The translations under genes were made by a program, and so were the position numbers. Shown here piece after piece: positions 9,678 to 19,707 of a DNA stretch of 54,679 nt. Location of the stretch: assembly GCA_900759445.1 (NCBI GenBank), contig CAAEVH010000070.1, forward strand, positions 1-54,679. Reading direction: 5' to 3'. The DNA is from an uncultured Raoultella sp. Its GTDB lineage: Bacteria > Pseudomonadota > Gammaproteobacteria > Enterobacterales > Enterobacteriaceae. Under the pieces are notes generated by a model. That model saw nothing but the letters and a program-made list of their open reading frames with translations. It had not been told where the DNA came from and did not search any database. Position 1 is the stretch's first letter. Every line of letters starts with the position of its first letter.

Positions 9678-10256
9678 ATGAGCTATCTGAATCGGGACGA
9701 ACGTCGGGAAGTTATTCTGCAAGCGGCCATGCGTGTCGCGCTTGAGGAAGGATTTACTGCTATGACGGTGCGGCGTATTGCCACGGAAGCTCAGGTGTCC
9801 ACCGGGCAGGTACACCATCACTTTACCTCTGCGGGTGAGTTAAAATCCCTCGCGTTTGTGCAACTAATACGGACCCTTCTGGATGCCGAACAGGTCAGTG
9901 ATAACGCCAGCTTCCGCGAACGACTGCATGCCATGTTGGGCAGTGAAGATGGCGGGTTCGAACCCTACATTAAACTGTGGCGTGAAGCGCAGGTCCTGGC
10001 GGATAAAGATCCGGAAATCAAAAGCGCCTACCTGCTAACCATGCGGATGTGGCATGAAGAAACCGCCGCTATCATCACTCAAGGACAGAGTGCAGGTGAA
10101 TTCTCAGCAATACCGGATGCGGCCGAGGTGGCCTGGCGCTTAATCGCATTGGTTTGCGGCCTGGATGGCATCTATGTCTTAGGCATTGAGGAAATGGCCG
10201 ACCCTGCATTCGAACGCCATTTGGATCGTATGATTACGTTAGAGTTAGTTAATTGA
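9678..10256 (+). CDS. smvR: TetR-family repressor of smvA
   Basis: This 192-residue regulator has a TetR N-terminal helix-turn-helix (RREVILQAAM at 9-18, then TVRRIATEAQVSTGQVHHHF at about 30-49) and a variable ligand-binding C-terminal half. It is divergent from smvA. In enterobacteria SmvR represses smvA, and its loss raises tolerance to chlorhexidine and other cationic biocides. It appears intact. The ribosome-binding site AGGAGG is 6 nt before the ATG. Confidence 0.9.
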   Translation: MSYLNRDERREVILQAAMRVALEEGFTAMTVRRIATEAQVSTGQVHHHFTSAGELKSLAFVQLIRTLLDAEQVSDNASFRERLHAMLGSEDGGFEPYIKLWREAQVLADKDPEIKSAYLLTMRMWHEETAAIITQGQSAGEFSAIPDAAEVAWRLIALVCGLDGIYVLGIEEMADPAFERHLDRMITLELVN

Positions 10257-10468
10257 TGTTATAGATGAATTAATAATACATCTTTTAATTTTACAATTGG
10301 TAACACTTAAGCAACATGTAATTCCCTCATCACGCCGCGTTATTGCGCTTTTTTATCTATTCTTTCAGTCAATATTCCCAAAACTTTTCAATAGTTTCTA
10401 AAAAGAACTCGCGCGGCGCTGTGTGCGTTTATTTCTTTTTCATGAACGGCATAGGCATGGAGAATAAT

Positions 10469-11854
10469 ATGTCAGCATCAAATGAGAAAAATAATCGTTA
10501 TCTTTTAACTGACTGGAAACCGGAGAACCCCGCCTTTTGGGAAAACAAAGGTAAGCATATTGCACGCAGAAACCTCTGGATATCAGTAAGTTGTCTGTTG
10601 CTGGCGTTCTGCGTCTGGATGTTGTTCAGCGCCGTGGCCGTCAATCTGAATAAAATTGGGTTTAATTTCACCACTGACCAACTGTTTTTATTAACGGCAT
10701 TGCCTTCTCTTTCTGGCGCAATATTGCGCGTTCCCTACTCCTTTATGGTACCTATATTTGGTGGGCGCCGGTGGACCATTTTTAGCACGATTATTCTGGT
10801 TATTCCCTGCGTCTGGCTCGGTTTTGCCGTGCAAAATAACGCTACTCCGTTTGGCGTATTTATTATCATTGCGCTGATGTGTGGTTTTGCTGGCGCAAAC
10901 TTTGCCTCCAGCATGGGTAATATCAGCTTTTTCTTCCCCAAAGCGAAACAAGGCAGCGCATTAGGCGTTAACGGTGGTCTCGGCAACCTTGGCGTCAGCG
11001 TGATGCAGTTGATCGCGCCGCTGGTGATCTTTCTGCCTATCTTTACCTTTTTGGGCGTACAGGGCGTACCGCAAGCCGACGGCTCGTTATTGTCGCTGGC
11101 CAATGCCGCATGGATTTGGGTTCCGTTACTGCTGATAGCCACCTTAGCAGCAGGCATGGGAATGAACGATATTGCCAGTTCGAAGGCCTCAATTGCTTCC
11201 CAGTTGCCGGTCCTCAAACGTTTTCATCTGTGGTTATTAAGCCTGCTGTATCTCGCCACCTTCGGTTCATTTATCGGCTTTTCGGCAGGCTTTGCCATGC
11301 TGGCGAAAACTCAGTTCCCGGACGTGAATATCCTGCAACTGGCGTTCTTCGGCCCCTTCATCGGCGCTCTTGCGCGATCGGCAGGCGGCGTGATCTCTGA
11401 CAAATTCGGCGGTGTGCGCGTCACGTTAATTAACTTCATCTTTATGGCGCTGTTTAGCGCCCTGCTGTTTCTCACCCTGCCAGGGTCAGGCGAAGGAAAC
11501 TTTGTCGCCTTCTACCTGGTGTTTATGGGCTTGTTCCTGACTGCGGGTCTGGGAAGCGGCTCAACCTTCCAGATGATCGCGGTGATCTTTCGCAAAATCA
11601 CCATATACCGGGTCAAGCTGCACGGTGGTACTGAAGAACAGGCCCAACGTGAGGCGGTAACCGATACCGCTGCCGCGCTGGGATTCATCTCTGCTATTGG
11701 CGCTGTGGGGGGCTTCTTCATCCCCAAAGCGTTTGGTTCATCGCTGGCGCTGACCGGCTCTCCGGTGGGCGCAATGAAAATATTCCTCGTGTTTTACATC
11801 GTCTGCGTGCTGGTGACCTGGCTGGTCTATGGCCGTAAATCACAAAAAAAATAA
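10469..11854 (+). CDS. narU: Nitrate/nitrite transporter NarU
   Basis: This 461-residue MFS nitrate/nitrite porter has 12 predicted helices and supplies the adjacent NarZ nitrate reductase. The nitrate-signature regions GFAGANFASSMGNISFFFPK (about 144-163) and GLGSGSTFQMIAVIFR (about 382-397) are intact. The start at 10469 (MSASNEKNNRYLL) is chosen because GGAGA sits 5 nt upstream and the E. coli protein starts at the equivalent point. The longer frame upstream (from 10343) is not supported. It lies upstream of narZYWV on the same strand, separated by a REP-type palindrome. Confidence 0.95.
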   Translation: MSASNEKNNRYLLTDWKPENPAFWENKGKHIARRNLWISVSCLLLAFCVWMLFSAVAVNLNKIGFNFTTDQLFLLTALPSLSGAILRVPYSFMVPIFGGRRWTIFSTIILVIPCVWLGFAVQNNATPFGVFIIIALMCGFAGANFASSMGNISFFFPKAKQGSALGVNGGLGNLGVSVMQLIAPLVIFLPIFTFLGVQGVPQADGSLLSLANAAWIWVPLLLIATLAAGMGMNDIASSKASIASQLPVLKRFHLWLLSLLYLATFGSFIGFSAGFAMLAKTQFPDVNILQLAFFGPFIGALARSAGGVISDKFGGVRVTLINFIFMALFSALLFLTLPGSGEGNFVAFYLVFMGLFLTAGLGSGSTFQMIAVIFRKITIYRVKLHGGTEEQAQREAVTDTAAALGFISAIGAVGGFFIPKAFGSSLALTGSPVGAMKIFLVFYIVCVLVTWLVYGRKSQKK

Positions 11855-11883
11855 CAAAATGGATACCGTAGGATCGGACAGTT

Positions 11884-11924
11884 CGCTAGGCCGGATAAGG
11901 CGTTAACCGCCATCCGGCCTAGCG
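11884..11924. repeat. REP/BIME-type palindrome between narU and narZ
   Basis: Perfect 13-bp arms CGCTAGGCCGGAT / ATCCGGCCTAGCG enclose AAGGCGTTAACCGCC. The GCCGGATAAGGCG core is typical of enterobacterial REP sequences. It may separate or stabilise the narU and narZ parts of the transcript. Confidence 0.85.
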
Positions 11925-11967
11925 TTCGATTCACCGTCGGCAATATTCTCAAAGCAGGAGTTATGTC

Positions 11968-14900
11968 ATGAGTAAACTGTTCGATCGCTTTCGCTACTTT
12001 AAACAAAAGGGCGATACGTTTGCCGATGGGCACGGGCAAGTGATGCACACCAACCGGGACTGGGAAGACAGCTATCGTCAGCGCTGGCAGTTCGACAAAA
12101 TTGTGCGTTCTACCCACGGCGTTAACTGTACCGGCTCATGCAGTTGGAAAATCTACGTCAAAAACGGACTGGTGACCTGGGAAACGCAGCAAACCGACTA
12201 CCCGCGTACCCGCCCTGACCTGCCAAATCATGAACCCCGTGGCTGCCCGCGCGGTGCCAGCTACTCCTGGTATCTTTACAGCGCCAACCGTCTGAAATAT
12301 CCCCTGGTGCGTAAACGACTGATCGAACTGTGGCGCGACGCCCTGTCCCGCCAGCCCGATCCGGTGCTGGCCTGGGAATCCATTATGAACGACCCGCAAA
12401 AATGCCAGAGCTACAAGCAGGTACGCGGGCGCGGTGGTTTTATCCGTTCCAACTGGAAAGAGCTTAATCAGCTCATTGCTGCCGCCAACGTCTGGACGGT
12501 GAAAACCTATGGCCCGGATCGCGTGGCCGGGTTCTCCCCGATCCCTGCTATGTCGATGGTCTCCTATGCCGCAGGCACACGTTATCTTTCGCTACTGGGC
12601 GGAACCTGCCTGAGCTTCTATGACTGGTACTGCGACTTACCGCCTGCATCACCGATGACCTGGGGCGAACAGACCGATGTTCCAGAATCCGCCGACTGGT
12701 ATAACTCCAGCTACATCATCGCCTGGGGGTCAAACGTGCCGCAGACCCGTACCCCGGATGCGCACTTTTTTACTGAAGTACGCTACAAAGGCACCAAGAC
12801 GATTGCCATTACGCCGGATTACTCGGAAGTCGCCAAACTGTGCGACCAGTGGCTGGCCCCCAAACAAGGGACAGACAGCGCGTTGGCGATGGCGATGGGC
12901 CACGTGATTCTGAAAGAATTCCACCTCGACAATCCAAGCGATTACTTCATCAATTACTGTCGTCGCTATACCGATATGCCGATGCTGGTTTTGCTGGATG
13001 CCCGGGAAGATGGCAGCTACGTGCCAGGGCGCATGATGCGCGCCTCAGACCTTGTCGATGGTCTGGGCGAAAGTAACAATCCGGAGTGGAAAACCGTGGC
13101 CTTTAACACTGCTGGCGAACTGGTGGTCCCGAACGGGTCTATCGGTTTTCGCTGGGGCGAGAAAGGTAAATGGAACCTGGAGCCACTGGCGGCTGGCGCT
13201 GAAACAGAACTTTCCCTCTCGTTGCTTGGTCAGCATGATGAAGTGACCGGCGTGGCATTCCCCTACTTCGGCGGCAACGAAAACCCACATTTTCGCAGCG
13301 TGAAACAGGAACCCGTGCTGATTCGTCAACTGCCGGTAAAACATCTTACCCTCGCCGACGGCAGCCGTTGCCCGGTGGTAAGCGTCTATGATCTGGTGCT
13401 GGCGAATTACGGCCTCGACCGCGGTCTGGATGACGCTCATAGCGCGCAAGATTACGGCGAAGTAAAAGCCTACACCCCGGCCTGGGGAGAGCAAATTACC
13501 GGTGTCCCTCGTCGTCATATCGAACAAATCGCCCGTGAGTTTGCCGATACGGCGCACAAAACGCATGGCCGTTCGATGATTATCCTCGGGGCTGGCGTCA
13601 ACCACTGGTATCACATGGATATGAACTACCGTGGAATGATTAACATCCTCGTGTTCTGCGGTTGTGTGGGACAAAGCGGCGGCGGCTGGGCGCACTATGT
13701 GGGTCAGGAGAAACTGCGTCCGCAAACTGGTTGGTTGCCGCTGGCCTTTGCGCTGGACTGGAATCGCCCACCGCGTCAGATGAACAGCACCTCGTTTTTC
13801 TACAATCACTCCAGCCAGTGGCGTTATGAAAAACTCACCGCTCAGGAACTCCTCTCTCCGCTAGCCGACGCGTCGAAGTTTAGCGGACATTTGATTGACT
13901 TCAACGTGCGGGCAGAAAGAATGGGTTGGCTGCCGTCCGCGCCGCAGCTCAACCTCAACCCTCTGACCGTCAAAGCAAAGGCAGAACAAGCAGGAGTGTC
14001 GCCTGCACAATACACTGCACAGGCGCTGAAATCGGGTGAAATTCGTTTTGCCTGCGAGCAGCCGGATAGTGGTAACAACCATCCGCGTAATCTCTTCGTC
14101 TGGCGCTCTAACCTGCTCGGCTCCTCCGGTAAAGGGCATGAATACATGCTCAAGTATCTGCTGGGTACCGAAAGCGGGATCCAGGGGGAAGCGCTCGGTT
14201 CAAGCGAAGGTATTAAACCTGAAGAGGTGGAATGGCAGTCCGCGGCGATAGAGGGCAAGCTTGATCTGCTGGTAACGCTCGATTTCCGTATGTCGAGTAC
14301 CTGCCTGTTCTCCGATGTCGTTTTGCCGACCGCCACCTGGTATGAAAAAGACGATATGAACACCTCGGATATGCATCCGTTTATTCACCCGCTGTCGGCG
14401 GCGGTCGATCCTGCGTGGGAATCGAAGAGCGACTGGGAAATTTATAAAGGCATCGCCAAAGTCTTCTCTGAGGTTTGCGTCGGGCACCTTGGGCAAGAAA
14501 CGGATGTGGTATTACAACCGCTGCAACACGACTCCCCGGCAGAGCTGGCGCAGCCGTTTGACATTCAGGACTGGCGTAAAGGCGAATGCGATCTCCTCCC
14601 GGGGAAAACGGCGCCCAATATTGCCGTTGTGGAGCGTGACTATCCCGCCACCTACGAACGCTTCACTTCGCTCGGTCCGCTAATGGACAAGCTCGGTAAC
14701 GGCGGGAAAGGTATTACGTGGAATACCCAAGCGGAGGTCGATTTCCTCGGCAAGCTGAACTACACCAAACGCGAAGGTCCGGCGAAAGGCCGACCACTGA
14801 TAGACACCGCGCTGGACGCGTCTGAGGTGATCCTCGCCCTGGCACCGGAAACGAACGGTCAGGTGGCGGTGAAAGCCTGGGAAGCGCTGGGAGCGATGAC

Positions 14901-15708
14901 CGGACGCGACCATACGCATCTGGCGTTGAACAAAGAAGACGAGAAAATCCGTTTTCGCGATATTCAGGCGCAGCCGCGCAAAATCATCTCCAGCCCCACC
15001 TGGTCCGGGCTGGAAAGTGAACATGTCTCCTATAACGCAGGCTATACCAACGTCCACGAGCTGATCCCGTGGCGCACCCTGTCCGGTCGCCAACAGTTGT
15101 ACCAGGATCACGCGTGGATGCGAGCGTTTGGTGAAAGTCTGGTGGCATATCGTCCGCCTATCGATACCCGTAGCGTCAGCAATATGCGCGAAGTTCCGCC
15201 TAACGGCTTCCCGGAAAAAGCGCTCAACTTCCTGACTCCGCATCAGAAATGGGGGATCCACTCTACCTACAGCGAAAACCTGCTGATGCTGACGCTGTCG
15301 CGCGGCGGCCCCATTGTCTGGATCAGTGAGACCGATGCTAAAGAGCTGGGCATTGAGGATAACGACTGGATTGAAGCCTTTAACGCCAACGGCGCGCTCA
15401 CCGCGCGGGCTGTGGTGAGTCAGCGCGTGCCGCCGGGAATGACCATGATGTATCACGCTCAGGAGCGAATCATGAATATCCCTGGCTCGGAAGTCACCGG
15501 TATGCGCGGCGGGATCCATAACTCAGTCACCCGCGTCTGCCCAAAACCCACGCACATGATCGGCGGCTATGCGCAACTGGCATACAGCTTCAACTATTAC
15601 GGTACGGTCGGCTCTAACCGCGATGAGTTCATCATGATTAGAAAAATGAAAAATATTAACTGGCTGGATGATGAAGGTCGCGATCAGGTACAGGAGGCGA
15701 AAAAATGA
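11968..15708 (+). CDS. narZ: Respiratory nitrate reductase 2, alpha subunit (NarZ)
   Basis: This 1246-residue cytoplasmic-facing catalytic subunit reduces nitrate to nitrite at a molybdo-bis(MGD) centre. The FS0 cluster ligands His50, Cys54, Cys58 and Cys93 are visible (STHGVNCTGSCSW and RGCPRG). The molybdenum-ligand aspartate lies in SFYDWYCDLPP (Asp223). Length equals E. coli NarZ. The start at 11968 follows CAGGAG. It overlaps narY by ATGA, so the two are translationally coupled. In E. coli the narZYWV enzyme is weakly expressed, largely nitrate-independent and RpoS-dependent. Confidence 0.97.
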   Translation: MSKLFDRFRYFKQKGDTFADGHGQVMHTNRDWEDSYRQRWQFDKIVRSTHGVNCTGSCSWKIYVKNGLVTWETQQTDYPRTRPDLPNHEPRGCPRGASYSWYLYSANRLKYPLVRKRLIELWRDALSRQPDPVLAWESIMNDPQKCQSYKQVRGRGGFIRSNWKELNQLIAAANVWTVKTYGPDRVAGFSPIPAMSMVSYAAGTRYLSLLGGTCLSFYDWYCDLPPASPMTWGEQTDVPESADWYNSSYIIAWGSNVPQTRTPDAHFFTEVRYKGTKTIAITPDYSEVAKLCDQWLAPKQGTDSALAMAMGHVILKEFHLDNPSDYFINYCRRYTDMPMLVLLDAREDGSYVPGRMMRASDLVDGLGESNNPEWKTVAFNTAGELVVPNGSIGFRWGEKGKWNLEPLAAGAETELSLSLLGQHDEVTGVAFPYFGGNENPHFRSVKQEPVLIRQLPVKHLTLADGSRCPVVSVYDLVLANYGLDRGLDDAHSAQDYGEVKAYTPAWGEQITGVPRRHIEQIAREFADTAHKTHGRSMIILGAGVNHWYHMDMNYRGMINILVFCGCVGQSGGGWAHYVGQEKLRPQTGWLPLAFALDWNRPPRQMNSTSFFYNHSSQWRYEKLTAQELLSPLADASKFSGHLIDFNVRAERMGWLPSAPQLNLNPLTVKAKAEQAGVSPAQYTAQALKSGEIRFACEQPDSGNNHPRNLFVWRSNLLGSSGKGHEYMLKYLLGTESGIQGEALGSSEGIKPEEVEWQSAAIEGKLDLLVTLDFRMSSTCLFSDVVLPTATWYEKDDMNTSDMHPFIHPLSAAVDPAWESKSDWEIYKGIAKVFSEVCVGHLGQETDVVLQPLQHDSPAELAQPFDIQDWRKGECDLLPGKTAPNIAVVERDYPATYERFTSLGPLMDKLGNGGKGITWNTQAEVDFLGKLNYTKREGPAKGRPLIDTALDASEVILALAPETNGQVAVKAWEALGAMTGRDHTHLALNKEDEKIRFRDIQAQPRKIISSPTWSGLESEHVSYNAGYTNVHELIPWRTLSGRQQLYQDHAWMRAFGESLVAYRPPIDTRSVSNMREVPPNGFPEKALNFLTPHQKWGIHSTYSENLLMLTLSRGGPIVWISETDAKELGIEDNDWIEAFNANGALTARAVVSQRVPPGMTMMYHAQERIMNIPGSEVTGMRGGIHNSVTRVCPKPTHMIGGYAQLAYSFNYYGTVGSNRDEFIMIRKMKNINWLDDEGRDQVQEAKK

Positions 15709-17249
15709 AAATACGCTCACAGGTAGGCATGGTTCTTAATCTGGATAAGTGCATCGGCTGCCACACCTGCTCCGTCACCTGTAAAAACGTCTGGACCGGA
15801 CGTGAAGGGATGGAATATGCGTGGTTTAACAACGTTGAGACCAAGCCAGGCATTGGCTATCCGAAAAACTGGGAAGATCAGGACGAGTGGCAAGGCGGCT
15901 GGGTTCGCGATGTTAACGGGAAGATAAGGCCGCGCCTGGGCGGCAAGATGGGCGTTATCACCAAAATTTTTGCTAACCCGGTGATCCCGCAAATCGATGA
16001 TTATTACGAACCCTTTACCTACGATTATCAGCATCTGCATAGCGCGCCGGAAAGCAAGAATCAGCCCACTGCACGTCCGCGTTCGCTGATAGATGGCAAA
16101 CGGATGGACAAGATTATCTGGGGTCCTAACTGGGAAGAGTTGCTCGGCGGTGAGTTCTCAAAACGTGCCCGCGACCGTAACTTTGAGAAAATGCAAAAGG
16201 AGATGTACGGGCAATTCGAAAACACCTTCATGATGTATTTACCGCGCTTGTGCGAACACTGCCTGAACCCAAGCTGTGTCGCCACCTGCCCGAGCGGTGC
16301 CATCTATAAGCGTGAAGAAGACGGCATCGTGTTGATCGACCAGGATAAATGTCGTGGCTGGCGCTTGTGCATCAGCGGTTGTCCGTACAAAAAAATCTAC
16401 TTTAACTGGAAGAGCGGTAAATCAGAGAAGTGCATTTTCTGCTACCCGCGTATTGAGTCCGGCCAGCCGACGGTATGTTCGGAAACCTGCGTGGGACGCA
16501 TCCGCTATCTTGGCGTATTGCTGTATGACGCCGACCGCATCGAAGAAGCAGCCAGCACCGAGCATGAGACCGATCTCTACGAGCGTCAGTGCGATGTGTT
16601 CCTCAATCCACACGACCCGGCGGTCATTGAAGAGGCGTTAAAACAAGGTATTCCGCACAACGTCATCGAAGCGGCCCAACGTTCGCCCGTTTACAAGATG
16701 GCGATGGACTGGAAGCTGGCGCTGCCGCTGCACCCGGAATACCGCCCCCTGCCGATGGTCTGGTATGTACCGCCGTTGTCGCCGATTCAGTCGGTCGCTG
16801 ACGCGGGGGGACTGCCGCACAATGGCAACATTCTGCCAGCGGTTGAATCACTGCGAATTCCGGTTCAGTACCTTGCCAACATGCTTAGCGCGGGCGATAC
16901 CGGTCCGGTACTGCGGGCGCTAAAACGAATGATGGCCATGCGCCATTATATGCGTTCGCAAACCGTAGAAGGCGTTACGGACACCCGCGCGATTGAGGAA
17001 GTGGGTCTGACCGTTGAGCAGGTTGAAGAGATGTATCGCTATCTGGCCATCGCCAACTATGAAGACCGCTTCGTGATCCCGACCAGCCACCGTGAAATGG
17101 CGCGTGATGCGTTCCCGGAGAAAAACGGTTGCGGATTTACCTTTGGCGACGGCTGCCATGGCTCAGATACCAAATTCAACCTGTTTAACAGCAGTCGCAT
17201 TGACGCCATCGACATCACCGAAGTGCGCGATAAAGCGGAGGGTGAATAA
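15705..17249 (+). CDS. narY: Respiratory nitrate reductase 2, beta (iron-sulfur) subunit
   Basis: This 514-residue electron-transfer subunit has three [4Fe-4S] clusters and one [3Fe-4S] cluster. CIGCHTCSVTCK gives cysteines 16, 19, 22 and 26. The CRGWRLCISGCP motif at about 216-227, with Trp in place of one Cys, is the hallmark of the [3Fe-4S] site in NarH/NarY. It sits between catalytic NarZ and heme subunit NarV. Start and stop overlap its neighbours by 4 nt and 1 nt. Confidence 0.97.
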   Translation: MKIRSQVGMVLNLDKCIGCHTCSVTCKNVWTGREGMEYAWFNNVETKPGIGYPKNWEDQDEWQGGWVRDVNGKIRPRLGGKMGVITKIFANPVIPQIDDYYEPFTYDYQHLHSAPESKNQPTARPRSLIDGKRMDKIIWGPNWEELLGGEFSKRARDRNFEKMQKEMYGQFENTFMMYLPRLCEHCLNPSCVATCPSGAIYKREEDGIVLIDQDKCRGWRLCISGCPYKKIYFNWKSGKSEKCIFCYPRIESGQPTVCSETCVGRIRYLGVLLYDADRIEEAASTEHETDLYERQCDVFLNPHDPAVIEEALKQGIPHNVIEAAQRSPVYKMAMDWKLALPLHPEYRPLPMVWYVPPLSPIQSVADAGGLPHNGNILPAVESLRIPVQYLANMLSAGDTGPVLRALKRMMAMRHYMRSQTVEGVTDTRAIEEVGLTVEQVEEMYRYLAIANYEDRFVIPTSHREMARDAFPEKNGCGFTFGDGCHGSDTKFNLFNSSRIDAIDITEVRDKAEGE

Positions 17250-17944
17250 TGCAAATCCTGAAGGTTATCGGCCTGCTGATGGAATATCCCGACGAGTTGC
17301 TGTGGGAGTGTAAAGACGAGGCGCTGGCGCTTGTGGCCAGCGATGCCCCAATGCTTACCGAATTTAGCCAGGGGCTGCTCAATGCGCCATTACTGGATAA
17401 ACAAGCCGAATGGTGTGAGATATTTGACCGGGGCCGGGCCACCTCTCTGCTGCTGTTTGAGCACGTGCACGCCGAGTCTCGCGATCGGGGCCAGGCGATG
17501 GTTGATCTGTTGGCGCAGTACGAAAAGGTCGGACTGCAGCTCGACTGCCGCGAACTGCCGGATCATCTGCCGCTGTATCTGGAGTACTTAAGCGTGTTGC
17601 CGGAAGCGGAGGCCAAAGAAGGATTGCAGAACGTCGCACCGATTCTGGCGCTGCTGGGGGGGCGTTTGAAACAGCGTGATACGCCGTGGTATCAACTGTT
17701 TGACGCCCTGCTACTGCTTGCCGGAAGCCCTCTTTCAAGTGACAGTGTCACTAAACAGGTTGGCACGGAAACCCGCGACGATACCCGACAGGCGCTGGAT
17801 GCCGTCTGGGAAGAGGAACAGGTGAAGTTTATCGAGGATAACGCCACCGCCTGTGACAGTTCACCGTTACAAAACTATCAACGACGCTTTAGCCAGGACG
17901 TGGCACCTCAGTATGTCGACGTCAGCGCGGGAGGCCCGAAATGA
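17249..17944 (+). CDS. narW: Nitrate reductase 2 assembly chaperone NarW
   Basis: This 231-residue NarJ-family chaperone is needed for molybdenum cofactor insertion and assembly of NarZY; it is not part of the final enzyme. It is all-helical and acidic with no signal peptide. Its start shares one base with the narY stop (TAATG), and its end overlaps narV by ATGA. Length matches E. coli NarW. Confidence 0.95.
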   Translation: MQILKVIGLLMEYPDELLWECKDEALALVASDAPMLTEFSQGLLNAPLLDKQAEWCEIFDRGRATSLLLFEHVHAESRDRGQAMVDLLAQYEKVGLQLDCRELPDHLPLYLEYLSVLPEAEAKEGLQNVAPILALLGGRLKQRDTPWYQLFDALLLLAGSPLSSDSVTKQVGTETRDDTRQALDAVWEEEQVKFIEDNATACDSSPLQNYQRRFSQDVAPQYVDVSAGGPK

Positions 17945-18621
17945 TACAGTACCTGAACGTCTTTTTTTACGATATCTACCCGTACCTCTGTGGCACGGTG
18001 TTTATCCTCGGCAGTTGGCTACGCTATGACTACGGGCAATACACCTGGCGGGCCTCTTCCAGCCAGATGCTGGACAAACGCGGCATGGTGTTATGGTCAA
18101 ACCTGTTCCACATCGGCATTCTGGGGATCTTTTTCGGGCACCTGTTTGGCATGTTAACCCCGCACTGGATGTATGCCTGGTTCCTGCCGATTGCAGTGAA
18201 GCAGCAGATGGCGATGATCGCCGGTGGGCTCTGTGGCGTGCTGACGCTGGTCGGTGGCGCTGGCTTGCTGGTACGTCGTTTGACCAATCCGCGCATTCGT
18301 GCAACCTCCTCCACTGCCGATATCCTGATCCTCTGCGTTCTGCTGATTCAGTGTATCCTCGGCTTAACCACCATCCCATTCTCTGCGCAGCATCCTGACG
18401 GCAGTGAAATGCTGAAACTGGTAGGTTGGGCGCAGTCGGTGGTGACCTTCCAGGGCGGCGCGTCTGCGCATCTGGATGGCGTGGCGTTGATTTTCCGTGT
18501 GCATCTGGTTTTGGGGATGACTATCTTCCTGCTGTTCCCGTTCACGCGCCTGGTTCACGTGTGGAGCGCGCCGTTTGAGTACTTTACCCGCCGCTATCAA
18601 ATAGTGCGTTCACGCCGATAA
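17941..18621 (+). CDS. narV: Respiratory nitrate reductase 2, cytochrome b (gamma) subunit
   Basis: This 226-residue membrane subunit has five hydrophobic helices. It binds two b hemes and oxidises quinol at the periplasmic side. Conserved histidines occur in [14 protein letters not shown] (about 56-69) and in the last two helices ([18 protein letters not shown]). It is the last gene of narZYWV and is followed by a REP cluster. With FdnGHI, 17 kb away, it completes a formate-to-nitrate redox loop. Confidence 0.96.
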   Translation: MIQYLNVFFYDIYPYLCGTVFILGSWLRYDYGQYTWRASSSQMLDKRGMVLWSNLFHIGILGIFFGHLFGMLTPHWMYAWFLPIAVKQQMAMIAGGLCGVLTLVGGAGLLVRRLTNPRIRATSSTADILILCVLLIQCILGLTTIPFSAQHPDGSEMLKLVGWAQSVVTFQGGASAHLDGVALIFRVHLVLGMTIFLLFPFTRLVHVWSAPFEYFTRRYQIVRSRR

Positions 18622-18642
18622 ATTCGCATTGAAATGTCGGGT

Positions 18643-18715
18643 GACGACACGCCTTATCCGGCCTACAACCAGGCACCGTAGGCCGGATAAGATAGCGATC
18701 ATCGCCATCCGGCAT
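18643..18715. repeat. REP/BIME cluster between narV and yddE
   Basis: CTTATCCGGCCTAC (18653-18666) and its exact complement GTAGGCCGGATAAG (18678-18691) form a 14-bp inverted pair with an 11-bp spacer. A further REP half, CGCCATCCGGCA, follows. Typical BIME composition at an operon end. Confidence 0.85.
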
Positions 18716-18756
18716 TTTGCACGTTATGATGCTTCTCCATTCCAGGGAGAACGTTA

Positions 18757-19650
18757 ATGAAACCACAGGTTTACCACGTCGATGCCTTTACCTCGGTACC
18801 CTTTCGCGGCAATTCAGCAGGTGTGGTTTTGCATGCTGACGGACTGAGCGAAGCGCAGATGCAACTCATTGCTCGCGAGCTGCGTCATTCGGAAACCGCT
18901 TTCCTGCTGACCAGCGACGACAGCGATGTTCGCATCCGCTATTTCACGCCGACGGTCGAAGTTCCTATCTGTGGGCATGCTACCGTCGCTGCACATTATG
19001 TGCGGGCAAACGTGCTTGGCTTGGGCAACAGTACAATCTGGCAAACCTCGCTGGCTGGTCGTCATCGGGTGGATATCGAAGCTACCGGGAATGACTATCG
19101 TATTAGCCTTGAACAAGGCGTACCCGGATTTGAACCTCCGCTGGAAGGGGCTGTTCGTAGTGCGATTATCGAGGCCCTACTCCTGAGCGAAGACGATATG
19201 CTGGCAGGCTTGCCGATTCAGGTTGCTACCACCGGGCATTCGAAAGTGATGATTCCGCTCAAGCCCGAGGTGGACCTCGACGCCCTTTCCCCTGATTTGC
19301 AGGCTCTGACAGCCATCAGCCAACAAATTGGCTGTAACGGCTTCTTTCCTTTTCAAATCCGCCCGGGCGAAAACGCCACCGATGGCCGCATGTTTTCGCC
19401 TGCAATTGGGATTGTGGAAGACCCGGTTACCGGCAATGCCAACGGTCCAATGGGCGCGTGGTTGGTTCACCATGGGCTGATGGCGCATGATGGGAAAACG
19501 TTACGTGTTCAGGGACATCAGGGCCGTGCGCTCGGGCGCGACGGTATTGTTGATGTGACGGTGACTATCCGTGATAACCAGCCAGAAAAAGTCACCATTA
19601 CCGGTTCGGCGGTGATCCTGTTTCACGCAGAATGGACGATAGATTTTTAA
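18757..19650 (+). CDS. yddE: PhzF-family isomerase-like protein YddE
   Basis: This 297-residue protein of the PhzF/diaminopimelate-epimerase fold matches E. coli YddE in length. FTSVPFRGNSAGVV near the N-terminus, RHSETAFL with the catalytic-type glutamate (about 46), and the paired EDPVTGNANGPMG motif (about 225-237) are characteristic. The natural substrate is unknown. The start follows GGGAGAACG. It is probably monocistronic, flanked by REP palindromes. Confidence 0.92.
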   Translation: MKPQVYHVDAFTSVPFRGNSAGVVLHADGLSEAQMQLIARELRHSETAFLLTSDDSDVRIRYFTPTVEVPICGHATVAAHYVRANVLGLGNSTIWQTSLAGRHRVDIEATGNDYRISLEQGVPGFEPPLEGAVRSAIIEALLLSEDDMLAGLPIQVATTGHSKVMIPLKPEVDLDALSPDLQALTAISQQIGCNGFFPFQIRPGENATDGRMFSPAIGIVEDPVTGNANGPMGAWLVHHGLMAHDGKTLRVQGHQGRALGRDGIVDVTVTIRDNQPEKVTITGSAVILFHAEWTIDF

Positions 19651-19657
19651 TTGTTAC

Positions 19658-19693
19658 CGGAGGCCGGATAAGGCGATTACGCCAATCCGGCAC
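19658..19693. repeat. REP element between yddE and nhoA
   Basis: The sequence runs GGAGGCCGGATAAGGCG...CGCCAATCCGGCAC, a single REP palindrome between convergent yddE and nhoA. Confidence 0.8.
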
Positions 19694-19707
19694 TAATTCC
19701 GATGCCC

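Noticed and set aside
13045..13809. 254-codon minus-strand frame inside narZ
   Set aside because: It is antisense to a fully conserved catalytic subunit; GC-rich codon shadow.
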